In this document: in pieces, positions 51,306-60,014 of the stretch
Layout: the number at the start of each line of letters is the position of its first letter
Position numbering within the stretch: the first letter of the stretch is position 1
NCBI GenBank assembly: GCA_052035955.1
Contig: JBPOHD010000016.1
Span: forward strand, 1 to 64,000
DNA: 64,000 nucleotides
DNA from: JAEUNJ01 sp052035955
GTDB lineage: Bacteria; Pseudomonadota; Gammaproteobacteria; Burkholderiales; Rhodocyclaceae
Direction of reading: 5' to 3'
The notes under the pieces: model-generated
The model's input: only the letters and a program-made list of their open reading frames with translations
Told to the model about the DNA's origin: nothing
Database searches by the model: none
Position numbers and translations under genes: made by a program

Positions 51306-51920
51306 ATGCGTGCTCACCTCATCGGCCTGATGGCCTGCCTCCTTGTCGCGTCGCAAAGCCATGCCGGGGCAGTCGAACGCCTCAAGGCCTTCGTCGACAG
51401 CACACGCTCCGCCCGGGGCGCGTTCAGTCAGACCGTCTTCAACAAGAGCGGGCGAAAGCCGCAGCAGGCCGCGGGCACCATGATGTTCGCGCGGCCAGGT
51501 AAGTTCCGTTGGGTCTACGACCAGCCCTATCAGCAAATCCTGGTTGGAGACGGCGAAAAGCTCTGGATCTGGGACAAGGATCTCAACCAGGTGACTGTCA
51601 AGCGGCTTGGCAAGGCCCTGGGCGACAGCCCGGCCGCCTTCCTGGCCGGCGAAGGGGACCTGGAGAAGCACTTCGTACTCGCGGAGTCGGACACCCGGGA
51701 CGGTCTGGAGTGGGTCGAGGCCCGGCCAAGGACGACCGAGTCGACCTTCGAGCATGTGCGACTCGGCTTCCGGGGCGAAACGCTCCAAGCGATGGAGATC
51801 CTGGACAACCTGGGCCAGACCACCGTCCTCGTCTTTTCGGCGATCGAACGCAATCCCCCGCTCCCCGCCGCCCTTTTCCGTTTTTCCCCGCCGAAAGGGG
51901 CGGATGTGGTCGGGGAGTAG
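51306..51920 (+). CDS. lolA: Outer-membrane lipoprotein carrier protein LolA
   Basis: LolA carries lipoproteins across the periplasm from LolCDE to LolB. The 204-residue product has a signal peptide (MRAHLIGLMACLLVASQSHA), FSQTVFNKSGRKPQQAAGTM, FARPGKFRWVYDQPYQQIL and VGDGEKLWIWDKDLNQVTV, all standard LolA segments. The ATG at 51306 lies 52 bases after ftsK. The order ftsK-lolA-rarA-serS is conserved in proteobacteria. Confidence 0.96.
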   Translation: MRAHLIGLMACLLVASQSHAGAVERLKAFVDSTRSARGAFSQTVFNKSGRKPQQAAGTMMFARPGKFRWVYDQPYQQILVGDGEKLWIWDKDLNQVTVKRLGKALGDSPAAFLAGEGDLEKHFVLAESDTRDGLEWVEARPRTTESTFEHVRLGFRGETLQAMEILDNLGQTTVLVFSAIERNPPLPAALFRFSPPKGADVVGE

Positions 51921-52021
51921 GTCCGGCTGGGCGCCACGAACGAATCCATGCCGATGCGGGAAACCATTCTAAGCCCGCCGGTGGTCCAGCCTGGGCACGT
52001 CCGGGCGACATCGTCCCGTCC

Positions 52022-53335
52022 ATGAGCGACCTCTTCGCATTACCTCTGCCTTCCCACGCACCCTTGGCGGAGGCCTTGCGCCCGAGGGTCGTGGACGAGG
52101 TGGTGGGCCAGACCCACCTGCTGGGACCCGGGAAACCCCTGCGCCTCGCTTTCGAGTCCCGGACGCCCCATTCGATGATCCTTTGGGGACCGCCCGGCGT
52201 CGGCAAGACGACCCTGGCCCGGTTGATGGCCGATGCCTTCGACGCCGAATTCACGGCGCTCTCGGCGGTGTTTTCGGGGGTCAAGGACATCCGCGCCTCG
52301 GTCGAGCAAGCAGAATGGACGCTGGCCCAGAATGGCCGTCGGACCATCCTGTTCGTGGACGAGGTGCACCGCTTCAACAAGGCCCAGCAGGACGCGTTTC
52401 TGCCCTACGTCGAGCGCGGCGTAGTCACGTTCATCGGGGCGACGACGGAGAATCCGTCCTTCGAGGTCAATTCTGCCCTCCTGTCCCGCGCCGCGGTTTA
52501 CGTCCTCAAGAGTCTGAATCAGGAAGAACTGGGCAAACTTCTGGAACGGGCGCGGTCGCGGGCCTTCCCCGACCTGGACTTCGACGCGGAGGCCCTGGAA
52601 CGCATCCTGGGATATGCGGATGGAGACGCACGACGCCTGCTCAACGTGCTGGAAACCCTCAGGACCGCGGCGGGAGCCATTGGCACGAAGACCATCGACG
52701 GAGCGTTCCTCGAATCGACGCTGGCGAGCGACCTGAGGCGTTTCGACAAGGGGGGCGATGCCTTCTACGACCAGATATCGGCCCTGCACAAATCGGTCCG
52801 CGGTTCTGACCCCGATGCCTCGCTCTACTGGCTGGTACGGATGCTCGACGGCGGTGCCGATCCCCTGTACATGGGCAGACGGCTGGTGCGGATGGCCATC
52901 GAGGACATCGGTCTGGCCGATCCCCGGGCCCTCGAGGTGGCGCTGAACGCCTGCGCCACCTTCGAACGGCTGGGTAGTCCGGAGGGTGAGCTTGCCTTGG
53001 CCAACGCGACGATCTACATGGCCGTGGCCGCGAAATCGAATGCCGCCTACGTCGCCTATAATGCGGCTCGCGCCTTCGTGGCCAAAGACAGCTCGCGGCC
53101 GGTTCCGGAACATCTTCGCAATGCACCGACGAAGCTCATGAAGGATCTCGGTTTCGGCCGTGAATACCGCTACGCGCACGACGAGCCCGAGGCCTATGCG
53201 GCCGGCGAAAACTACTTCCCGGACGGGATGCCGGTTCAGCGCTGGTACCGGCCGGCACCCAGGGGCCTGGAGCAGAAGATCGGGGAGAAATTGGCCCATC
53301 TGCGCGACCTTGACCGGAAGACGAAGAAGGGTTGA
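52022..53335 (+). CDS. rarA: Replication-associated recombination ATPase RarA (MgsA)
   Basis: RarA is a clamp-loader-like AAA+ ATPase acting at stalled replication forks. The 437-residue product has LAEALRPRVVDEVVGQTHLLG, Walker A GPPGVGKTTLA (about residue 58), Walker B ILFVDEVHRFNKAQQDAFLP, sensor 1 IGATTENPSFEVN and the tetramer domain KSVRGSDPDASLYWL. The ATG at 52022 is the family start. serS follows 52 bases later. Confidence 0.95.
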   Translation: MSDLFALPLPSHAPLAEALRPRVVDEVVGQTHLLGPGKPLRLAFESRTPHSMILWGPPGVGKTTLARLMADAFDAEFTALSAVFSGVKDIRASVEQAEWTLAQNGRRTILFVDEVHRFNKAQQDAFLPYVERGVVTFIGATTENPSFEVNSALLSRAAVYVLKSLNQEELGKLLERARSRAFPDLDFDAEALERILGYADGDARRLLNVLETLRTAAGAIGTKTIDGAFLESTLASDLRRFDKGGDAFYDQISALHKSVRGSDPDASLYWLVRMLDGGADPLYMGRRLVRMAIEDIGLADPRALEVALNACATFERLGSPEGELALANATIYMAVAAKSNAAYVAYNAARAFVAKDSSRPVPEHLRNAPTKLMKDLGFGREYRYAHDEPEAYAAGENYFPDGMPVQRWYRPAPRGLEQKIGEKLAHLRDLDRKTKKG

Positions 53336-53387
53336 CGGTTCGGCCGGGCAATCCGGCCCTCCTCCCACACTCACGATAGGTTTCAAC

Positions 53388-54668
53388 ATGCTGGACATCC
53401 AACTCCTCCGCAGCAACATCGCCTTCGTCGCCGAGCGGCTTTCCACCCGGGGCATGACCTTCGACACCTCGGCCTTCGAGACGCTGGAGGCCGAGCGCAA
53501 GGCCTTGCAGACGCGTACCCAGGACCTCCAGGCCCAACGAAACAGCCTTTCCAAGCAGATCGGAATGCTGAAGGGAAAAGGCGAGGATGCAACCGCCGTC
53601 ATGGCGCAGGTCGCTGCCATCAAGGCCGAGCTGGAGGCCGCCGAGGCGCGCCTGCCCGCCCTGCTGGCTGAAGTCGAGGCCCTCGTGGCCACCATCCCCA
53701 ACCTGCCGCACGAGAGCGTGCCGGTGGGGCGGGACGAAGCCGGCAACGTCGAGGTCCTGCGCTGGGGGACGCCCCGGAGTTTCGACTTTCCGGTGCGCGA
53801 TCATGTGGATGTCGGTGCCGGTCTGGGTCTAGATTTCGAAACCGCCACGAAGATATCGGGATCCCGGTTCACGCTGCTTAAGGGCCCGGTCGCCCGGCTG
53901 CACCGGGCTCTTGCGCAGTTCATGCTCGACATCCATACGTCCGAAAACGGCTACACCGAGGTCTACGCCCCTTACCTCGTCAATCCGGAAAGCATGTTCG
54001 GCACCGGCCAATTGCCGAAGTTCGAAGTGGACCTGTTTCAGGTGCCGCGGGCGGACGGGACCAAGCTTTACCTCATTCCGACGGCCGAAGTTCCGGTGAC
54101 CAATATCGTCCGCGGGGAGATTCTCGATGGCGCGGAGCTACCGCTCAGGTTCGCCTGCCATACCCCCTGCTTTCGCTCCGAGGCCGGCAGCTACGGCAAG
54201 GACACGCGAGGAATGATCCGGCAGCACCAGTTCGACAAGGTCGAACTGGTGCAGATCGTTCGCCCCGAGGATTCCTGGCAGGCCCTCGAAGATCTGACGG
54301 GGCATGCGGAAGGCATTCTGCGCCGGCTCGGGCTGCCCTATCGCAAGGTGGCCCTGTGCACGGGGGACATGGGCTTTTCGTCGGCCAAGACCTACGACCT
54401 GGAAGTCTGGCTGCCTGCCCAGGGAACCTATCGCGAAATCTCGTCCTGTTCCAACTTCGAGGCTTTCCAGGCGCGGCGCATGCAGGCCCGTTACCGGAAC
54501 GACAAGAACAAACCCGAGCCGTTGCATACGCTGAACGGTTCCGGTTTGGCGGTGGGCCGCACCCTGGTGGCGGTCCTGGAGAATTTCCAGAACGCCGATG
54601 GCAGTGTCACCGTACCGGCCTCCCTGCGGCCTTATCTCGGGGGGCTGGACTTGCTCGTGCCGGCCTGA
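53388..54668 (+). CDS. serS: Seryl-tRNA synthetase
   Basis: SerS charges tRNA-Ser (and tRNA-Sec). The 426-residue product has the N-terminal coiled-coil arm (residues ~30-110) that grips the long variable arm of tRNA-Ser, and a class II core with motif 2 CFRSEAGSYGKDTRGMIRQH and motif 3 NGSGLAVGRTLVAVLEN. TSENGYTEVYAPYLVN and SSCSNFEAFQARRM are also standard. A tRNA-Ser gene lies only 62 bases downstream. Confidence 0.97.
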   Translation: MLDIQLLRSNIAFVAERLSTRGMTFDTSAFETLEAERKALQTRTQDLQAQRNSLSKQIGMLKGKGEDATAVMAQVAAIKAELEAAEARLPALLAEVEALVATIPNLPHESVPVGRDEAGNVEVLRWGTPRSFDFPVRDHVDVGAGLGLDFETATKISGSRFTLLKGPVARLHRALAQFMLDIHTSENGYTEVYAPYLVNPESMFGTGQLPKFEVDLFQVPRADGTKLYLIPTAEVPVTNIVRGEILDGAELPLRFACHTPCFRSEAGSYGKDTRGMIRQHQFDKVELVQIVRPEDSWQALEDLTGHAEGILRRLGLPYRKVALCTGDMGFSSAKTYDLEVWLPAQGTYREISSCSNFEAFQARRMQARYRNDKNKPEPLHTLNGSGLAVGRTLVAVLENFQNADGSVTVPASLRPYLGGLDLLVPA

Positions 54669-54730
54669 TCATGGCCGGTGGCCGGTTCGCTGGCCGTCGG
54701 CCGGATGCCGGTGTTAGAATCCGCGCCTCC

Positions 54731-54823
54731 GGAAGGGTACCGAAGCGGTCATAACGGCGCCGACTCGAAATCGGATGGTTCGCGAAAGCGGGCACGTGGG
54801 TTCGAATCCCACCCCTTCCGCCA
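54731..54823 (+). tRNA. tRNA-Ser (anticodon CGA)
   Basis: The acceptor GGAAGGG pairs with CCCTTCC, with discriminator G and encoded CCA (54821-54823). The anticodon loop CTCGAAA gives anticodon CGA, reading UCG. The long variable arm (GGTTCGCGAAAGCGGGCA region) is typical of serine tRNA. The T arm is GTGGG-TTCGAAT-CCCAC. The outermost anticodon-stem pair is a G-A mismatch. TAGAAT at 54715-54720 is a probable -10. Its 3' end is the likely attachment site of the element that follows. Confidence 0.96.
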
Positions 54824-54937
54824 GTTTCACTTCCTCTAGCGTCCGGAAACGTCCGGCCCCCCCGAAAAAACCTAGGAATTACCTGGAACTATCATCCGAT
54901 AGTGTCCGGCGCGTTCCGCTTGCATCCGGGTGGGAAC

Positions 54938-54987
54938 CGTGGTAAGAATCGTGGTAGCTAGTTACCACGATCCAGGGAGTTACCACG
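54938..54987 (+). repeat. Four-copy CGTGGTA motif before the integrase start
   Basis: CGTGGTA occurs at 54938-54944 and 54950-54956, and its inverse TACCACG at 54963-54969 and 54981-54987. The inner pair forms an inverted repeat extending to ATCGTGGTA/TACCACGAT. The two inverse copies are 11-base direct repeats (GTTACCACGAT) 18 bases apart, and the last overlaps the integrase ATG at 54988. This looks like an operator or integrase/excisionase arm-site cluster. GTCCGG also recurs at 54841, 54851 and 54904. Confidence 0.75.
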
Positions 54988-56220
54988 ATGGCCGGAAAAA
55001 TGAACCTCCTCACCGATGCGGATTGCCGAAACGCGACCGCCGGGGACAAGAAGATCAAGAAGTTTTCCGATGGTGGCGGCCTCCAACTCTGGGTTTCCGC
55101 CGACGGGAGCAAGTATTGGCGTCTGCGGTACTGGATCGGCGGTAAGGAGAAGGCCATTTCCTTGGGCGTCTATCCCGTGGTATCCCTCAAGGAAGCCCGG
55201 AAGGCGCTGGCGGATCAACGCAAGATTCTCGAGGCCCGGAAGGACCCCTCGGCCGAAAAACGGGCGATCCGCATTCGGGAACGCCTGACGGCCGAGAACT
55301 CCTTCGAGGCGGTGGCCCGGGAGTGGTACGGCAAGCAGGTCCATACCTGGGTCAAGGGACACGCGGACGATGTCCTCCGGCGCTTGGAGCGGAACCTGTT
55401 CCCGGAAATCGGCCGGCGGCCCATCGCGGAGCTGGAAGCCCCGGAGTTGCTGGAGGCCGTGGGCAAGATCGAACGGCGGGGCGCGTATGACCTGGCCCAT
55501 CGGGTGTTGCAAGTCAGCGGGCAGGTGTTTCGGTACGGGATCGCCACGGGCCGGTGCAAGCGCGACCTTTCCGCCGACCTGCGGGGCGCCCTGACGCCCC
55601 ACAAGGCGAAGCATCAGGCGGCCGTGCGGCCGGAAGACCTGCCGGACCTGTTGCGGGCCATCGACACCTACGAAACCATCGGCGACCGGCAGACTCGGCT
55701 CGCCCTAAGCCTGCTGACCCTGACCTTCGTGCGAACCGGGGAACTGATCGGCGCGGAGTGGGTGGAAATCGACTTCGATGGGGCCATCTGGGCAATCCCG
55801 GCCGCCCGCATGAAGATGAAGGCCGAACATCTGGTTCCGCTTTCCAGGCAGGCCGTCGCAATCCTCGAGGAATTGAAGGGTCGCGCGGGGAACAGCCGGT
55901 ACGTATTCCCCGGCCGCAACCCGGAAAAGCCGATCAGCAACAACACCATGCTTTTCGCCCTCTATCGCCTGGGCTACAAGGGAAGGATGACCGGGCATGG
56001 CTTCCGGGCGGTGGCATCCACAATCCTCAACGAACAGGGCTACAACCCGGATGTGGTCGAGCGGCAGTTGGCCCACTGCGAGCGGAACGAGGTGCGGGGT
56101 GCCTACAACCGGGCCGAATACCTCCCGCAGCGTAAGGCGATGATGCAGGAGTGGGCCGACCACTTGGACGCCCTCAAGGCTGGAGCCCGGATCGTGATGT
56201 TTCCCGGTCAAGCGGCGTAG
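54988..56220 (+). CDS. Tyrosine integrase (P4/DUF4102 type)
   Basis: The 410-residue recombinase has the N-terminal DUF4102 arm-binding domain (KKFSDGGGLQLWVSADGSKY, ISLGVYPVVSLKEAR), a SAM-like core-binding domain and the catalytic domain. The active residues can be placed at R249 (FVRTGEL), H337 and R340 (GHGFRAVAS) and Y373 (RGAYNRAEYLP), so the enzyme looks intact. This class integrates into tRNA 3' ends, fitting tRNA-Ser upstream. The ATG overlaps the last of the four operator-like motifs, suggesting tight control. Confidence 0.95.
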   Translation: MAGKMNLLTDADCRNATAGDKKIKKFSDGGGLQLWVSADGSKYWRLRYWIGGKEKAISLGVYPVVSLKEARKALADQRKILEARKDPSAEKRAIRIRERLTAENSFEAVAREWYGKQVHTWVKGHADDVLRRLERNLFPEIGRRPIAELEAPELLEAVGKIERRGAYDLAHRVLQVSGQVFRYGIATGRCKRDLSADLRGALTPHKAKHQAAVRPEDLPDLLRAIDTYETIGDRQTRLALSLLTLTFVRTGELIGAEWVEIDFDGAIWAIPAARMKMKAEHLVPLSRQAVAILEELKGRAGNSRYVFPGRNPEKPISNNTMLFALYRLGYKGRMTGHGFRAVASTILNEQGYNPDVVERQLAHCERNEVRGAYNRAEYLPQRKAMMQEWADHLDALKAGARIVMFPGQAA

Positions 56221-56250
56221 TCTTCTCACGCACGAAGCGGAGTTCGACCT

Positions 56251-56871
56251 TTGCAAAGCAAGAGGCCCTGGAACGGAGTTGCGCCTCGGGATCTCGCCGA
56301 CGCACTCCGCAAGCAGTTTGCGTTCCGCGAGGATTTCCCCCTCGAAGACCGACTGAGCGAGGCCCTGTATTGGTTGAAACAACGGACAACCCGATTTCCC
56401 ACACCAGAAGCCGGTCGCCGGAGCTACTACAGCAAACTCGAGGATTCGCTGAACCGTGGGGAGACCACCACGATGGCCGCGGCGATTACGGTCGGGCTGT
56501 GGCGAATGCGCAATTCTCGCGAAGCCGTTGGGCGCAATGAAAACGGCATTGTCCGTATGGCATTGCGTGGCGTGGTTAAGCGCAAACCGCCCGGACGGGC
56601 GACTGATTGGGCGCGGCAGTCCTTCTTCCGATCACTCGGCGCGATCTACGAGGACGGAACGGGCTTGAAACCGAGCACCGCCAAGAGCCGAGGGAAATAT
56701 CGCGGAAAAGTGGTTCGGTTTGCCGAGACGATTTGCCGCTGGATCCAGTCCCAAGAGGGATATCCGGCGGTCCGTGTTGGCGAAATGGCGATCGAGGCCA
56801 TTGCGTATCGCCGCCTGAAGACTGCCCCTGGCCTGAAAGGCCGACGCAAGGCACTGAAAACAAATAGGTAA
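56251..56871 (+). CDS. Unrecognised element-borne protein
   Basis: A product of up to 206 residues, starting at TTG 56251 or later; no convincing ribosome-binding site decides it. It is basic, with helix-like segments (PRDLADALRKQFAFREDF; EDRLSEALYWLKQRTTRF) and a lysine/arginine-rich C-terminus (LKGRRKALKTNR). No membrane segment and no motif I know. It lies 30 bases after the integrase. It might bind DNA or RNA; that is only a guess from charge. Confidence 0.55.
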   Translation: MQSKRPWNGVAPRDLADALRKQFAFREDFPLEDRLSEALYWLKQRTTRFPTPEAGRRSYYSKLEDSLNRGETTTMAAAITVGLWRMRNSREAVGRNENGIVRMALRGVVKRKPPGRATDWARQSFFRSLGAIYEDGTGLKPSTAKSRGKYRGKVVRFAETICRWIQSQEGYPAVRVGEMAIEAIAYRRLKTAPGLKGRRKALKTNR

Positions 56872-56970
56872 TGCAGGGGGGTTGACCGCTACGACACCCC
56901 CTTAGGCAATTCTTGAGACCTGTTCCGAGCTGTTCCCGGACAGCACATCTTCGACAGGAGAACTCAAGAA

Positions 56971-57195
56971 ATGGCCAAACAATTCCATTCGGGGCTAACG
57001 ATTCTTCGCCGCAAACAGGTCGAGGCGAGGACCGGTCTTTCACGGAGCACGATCTATCAGCGGATTTCGGAAGGTTCGTTTCCCGCCCCCATCAAACTCG
57101 GAAACCCTTCCATCGGCGACAGAGCGGTTGGTTGGGTCGAATCCGAAATCGAGAATTGGATCGCCGCCCAAATCGAAAAAAGCCGTGCGGCCTAG
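56971..57195 (+). CDS. AlpA-family transcription regulator/excisionase-like
   Basis: A 74-residue winged-helix protein. LRRKQVEARTGLSRSTIYQRI then EGSFPAPIKLG and VGWVESEIENWIAAQIE is the AlpA pattern (Arg-x3-Val...TGLSRSTIY...FP.P..LG...VGW...E...W). In P4-like elements AlpA-type proteins activate integrase or act in excision. GACAGGAG precedes the ATG. It probably acts on the repeats before the integrase. Confidence 0.92.
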   Translation: MAKQFHSGLTILRRKQVEARTGLSRSTIYQRISEGSFPAPIKLGNPSIGDRAVGWVESEIENWIAAQIEKSRAA

Positions 57196-57209
57196 GCGAG
57201 GGGCGATCC

Positions 57210-57386
57210 ATGACCAGAAAAACAAAGGGTCGCACCCCGGCGACCCAAAAGAGATCTTGCGTCCGTGATGTTAGCCCGGTCCGCCGCCATGTCAAAGCGG
57301 TGATTGTCCGGTTGGTCCTATGGGGACTGTTGCCGGCGGGACTCGGAGCCTGGCTGATTCAACGCGGGGGCCTGAAAGATGCGTAG
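57210..57386 (+). CDS. Small single-helix membrane protein
   Basis: A 58-residue product. A basic N-terminal half (TRKTKGRTPATQKRS; VRRHVKAVIVR) leads into one hydrophobic helix (LVLWGLLPAGLGAWLI). GCGAGGGGCG precedes the ATG. It starts 14 bases after the alpA-like gene and overlaps the primase start by eight bases, so it belongs to the same transcript. I do not recognise a family. Confidence 0.55.
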   Translation: MTRKTKGRTPATQKRSCVRDVSPVRRHVKAVIVRLVLWGLLPAGLGAWLIQRGGLKDA

Positions 57387-59592
57387 CGATATTGACCGCA
57401 TCCGCGGAGCCCTCGGGCATATACCCGCATCAGACCGCGATGTCTGGTTGCGAATGGGCATGGCCATAAAGTCTGAACTGGGCGAGGATGGGTTCGACCT
57501 CTGGGAGGCCTGGAGCCAGCAGGACCCGTCCTTCGACGAGAAGGCGGCCCGGGACGCTTGGAAAAGCATCCGCGTCAAGGGCAAAGTCGGGATCGGGACG
57601 CTGTTCCATGAGGCGAAGGCGCGCGGTTGGCGGGACGACGGAGCACGTTCGGGGCCCACCCCCGAAGCCCTGGCCGAAAGGCGGCAGGAGGCCGCGGAGC
57701 GGACCGTGAAAGACGAAGCGGCGATGGCACGCGAACGGGCCGGTGCGGCGACGAATGCAGCCGAGATCTGGAGTGTGGCGGTTGAGGCGAAGGCCGACCA
57801 TCCGTATCTGATGCGCAAGCGGGTTGCCCCCGTGGCGACCTTGCGCGAGATAGAGGCTGGAACTGCGGCTGCGATCCTGCGTTATGCGCCCAGGTCCAGC
57901 GGCGATGCACTGGCCGGGCGCCTGCTAGTGGTGCCGGTCAAGGTGGGAGATGCGCTGTCCACCTGCGAACTGATCGATCAGGACGGACGCAAGGCGGCAC
58001 TGGCCGGGCGCGGAACGAAAAGCGGCGGCTACTGGGCGGCGCAGCCCCTCCCTGATGACCGCGGCGAGGGGCTTACCCTGCTGATCGGCGAAGGGGTGGC
58101 GACGGCCCTCTCAAGCAAAGTGGCAACCGGTTACCCAGCCATCGCGGCCCTCTCTTTAGGCAATCTGACATCGGTGGCGAAGGTGATGCGCCAACGCTAT
58201 CCGGCGGGAGAACTGGTAATCCTGGCCGATCTGGTGAAAGCGACCGGAAAACCCCATCCACAAGCCGTCCAGGCGGCACGATCCGTTGGCGGCCGGGTGG
58301 CGGTTCCGGATTTCGGACCGGACCGGGATCCCGGCATGACCGACTTCAACGACATGGCAGTGCAATGCGGCGAGGAGGCCGTCAGGCGCGCCATCGAGGG
58401 TGCGACGGCCCCCGCCCCTCAACCCGACGAAACAAACGCTACCGCCGCAGTCCATGCACAGGACGTTCAACTCCTCCGGGCCAGCGACGTGACCCCCGAG
58501 CCGATTTCCTGGCTATGGAAGGACTGGCTGGCGGCCGGCAAGATGCACATCCTGGGCGGCGCGCCAGGCACCGGCAAGACGACTATTGTCATTTCGTTCG
58601 CGGCGACCATCACAAGGGGCGGTCGATGGCCGGACGGCACCTGCGCCCCGATCGGGAACGTGGTGATCTGGAGCGGCGAGGACGACCCCACCGACACGCT
58701 GGTCCCGCGACTGATTGCGGCAGGCGCTGACCTCTCCCGCATCTATTTTGTCCGGGATATCCGGGAAGGTGACGGCCGTCGATCGTTTGATCCGGCGCGT
58801 GACATGGAACCCCTGAGACGGAAACTGGCGGAAATCGGCGACGTCCGGCTGCTGATCGTTGACCCCATCGTTTCGGCCATTGCCGGAGACAGTCACAAAA
58901 ACGCGGAAGTCCGGCGCGGACTGCAACCCCTGGCCGACCTTGCGGCTTCGATGCGCTGCGCGCTGCTGGGCATCACGCACTTTTCCAAGGGCACCACGGG
59001 ACGTGATCCCGTGGAACGCCTCACCGGGAGCCTCGCCTTCGGTGCCCTGGCGCGGGTCGTCATGGTGGCCGCGAAGCATCAGGATGAAGGGGATGAAGGG
59101 CGTACCAAACGGTTCCTCTGTCGGGCGAAGTCCAACATCGGGCCGGACGATGGTGGCTTTGGGTATGACCTGCAGCAAGACAAATTGCAGGAGCACCCGG
59201 GAATCCTTGCTTCTTCGGTGACTTGGAGCGGCTGCGTGGAAGGCCCGGCGCGGGAACTGCTGGCGACGGCGGACGCGACCGGCGACGATGGGGAAGCCGG
59301 CACCTTGGCCGACGCCAAGCGTTTTCTGTTCAACCTCCTGGCGGAGGGGCCGATGAGGGCCGGCGAAGTTTTCAAGGATGCCGACCAGGCCGGATATTCC
59401 AGGAGCAGCATCCAGCGGGCCGCGAACGCTATCCAGGTCGACCGGCGCAAGGACGGGATGAAGGGCGGATGGACGTGGCGGCTTCCACCGAAGGTGCCAA
59501 TCCTGTCTGAAGATGCCGTAGATGCCAGACATGGAAACCTGGCACCTTTGGCACCTTCGGCGGCATCTTCGCTTGGCGAGGTGGAAACATGA
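57379..59592 (+). CDS. Primase-helicase (PriCT_2, Toprim-like, AAA/RepA-like)
   Basis: The 737-residue protein probably initiates replication of the excised element. The N-terminal PriCT_2 domain (IRGALGHIPASDRDVWLRMG, then the WEAWSQQDPSFDE segment) is followed by a Toprim-like domain (LTLLIGEGVATAL; LVILADLVKATG; MTDFNDMA) and a RecA-like helicase with Walker A GGAPGTGKTTIV (about residue 394) and Walker B RLLIVDPIVS. The C-terminal winged-helix-like part (EAGTLADAKRFLFNLLAEGP) ends it. The usual acidic D-x-D of Toprim reads A-D-L-V, so primase activity may be altered. It is the functional counterpart of phage P4 alpha protein. Confidence 0.88.
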   Translation: MRSDIDRIRGALGHIPASDRDVWLRMGMAIKSELGEDGFDLWEAWSQQDPSFDEKAARDAWKSIRVKGKVGIGTLFHEAKARGWRDDGARSGPTPEALAERRQEAAERTVKDEAAMARERAGAATNAAEIWSVAVEAKADHPYLMRKRVAPVATLREIEAGTAAAILRYAPRSSGDALAGRLLVVPVKVGDALSTCELIDQDGRKAALAGRGTKSGGYWAAQPLPDDRGEGLTLLIGEGVATALSSKVATGYPAIAALSLGNLTSVAKVMRQRYPAGELVILADLVKATGKPHPQAVQAARSVGGRVAVPDFGPDRDPGMTDFNDMAVQCGEEAVRRAIEGATAPAPQPDETNATAAVHAQDVQLLRASDVTPEPISWLWKDWLAAGKMHILGGAPGTGKTTIVISFAATITRGGRWPDGTCAPIGNVVIWSGEDDPTDTLVPRLIAAGADLSRIYFVRDIREGDGRRSFDPARDMEPLRRKLAEIGDVRLLIVDPIVSAIAGDSHKNAEVRRGLQPLADLAASMRCALLGITHFSKGTTGRDPVERLTGSLAFGALARVVMVAAKHQDEGDEGRTKRFLCRAKSNIGPDDGGFGYDLQQDKLQEHPGILASSVTWSGCVEGPARELLATADATGDDGEAGTLADAKRFLFNLLAEGPMRAGEVFKDADQAGYSRSSIQRAANAIQVDRRKDGMKGGWTWRLPPKVPILSEDAVDARHGNLAPLAPSAASSLGEVET

Positions 59593-59684
59593 CCCTGGCG
59601 GCATTCATCCGGCGCGCCGCGTTCGAGTTGCCACCACTGTCCTCGGCCGGGTCATCGCCTCACCCGAGAGGAGGCTAGGTTCCG

Positions 59685-60014
59685 ATGGTCAGGATCTCAG
59701 AATCTCGCGACCGGGGCCGGCAGGGCATGGGGGGCGCCTCCGGCACCGATCACGGGAAACAGTCGGTGGTTGAGGGGAATTCCCATTCGCCTACCCCCCC
59801 ACGTGTCGACCTGAAGACCATCGACGACGTGCGCCTCGAGATGGCCCGGGTCTATCGGGCCATGAAACAGGGCGACATCCCTACCCAGGATGGGACCCGG
59901 CTGGCCTATGTGCTCTCCCAGATCGGCCGCCTGATCGAGGTCCACGAGATCGAACGACGCCTGGAAGATCTGGAAAACCGCGCCTTGCAGGAAAAAGGAG
60001 AACGTCGCCCATGA
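59685..60014 (+). CDS. Small conserved-looking element protein
   Basis: A 109-residue product. The N-terminal 40 residues are low-complexity (Gly, Ser, His), the rest helical: VDLKTIDDVRLEMARVYRAM, GTRLAYVLSQIGRLIEVHEI, ERRLEDLENRALQEKG. That helical part resembles small proteins often found upstream of phage terminase genes, here without a terminase. GAGGAGG precedes the ATG at 10 bases. It overlaps the next gene by four bases. Confidence 0.65.
   Translation: MVRISESRDRGRQGMGGASGTDHGKQSVVEGNSHSPTPPRVDLKTIDDVRLEMARVYRAMKQGDIPTQDGTRLAYVLSQIGRLIEVHEIERRLEDLENRALQEKGERRP

Noticed and set aside
54841..54909. Three GTCCGG copies after tRNA-Ser as attachment core sites
   Set aside because: Six bases recur easily in this GC-rich sequence and spacing is irregular; kept only as a note with the operator repeats.
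59589..59678. A 29-codon frame starting in the ATGA overlap with the primase-helicase stop
   Set aside because: Too short, ends in proline and glycine without any recognisable fold; only the coupling position supports it.
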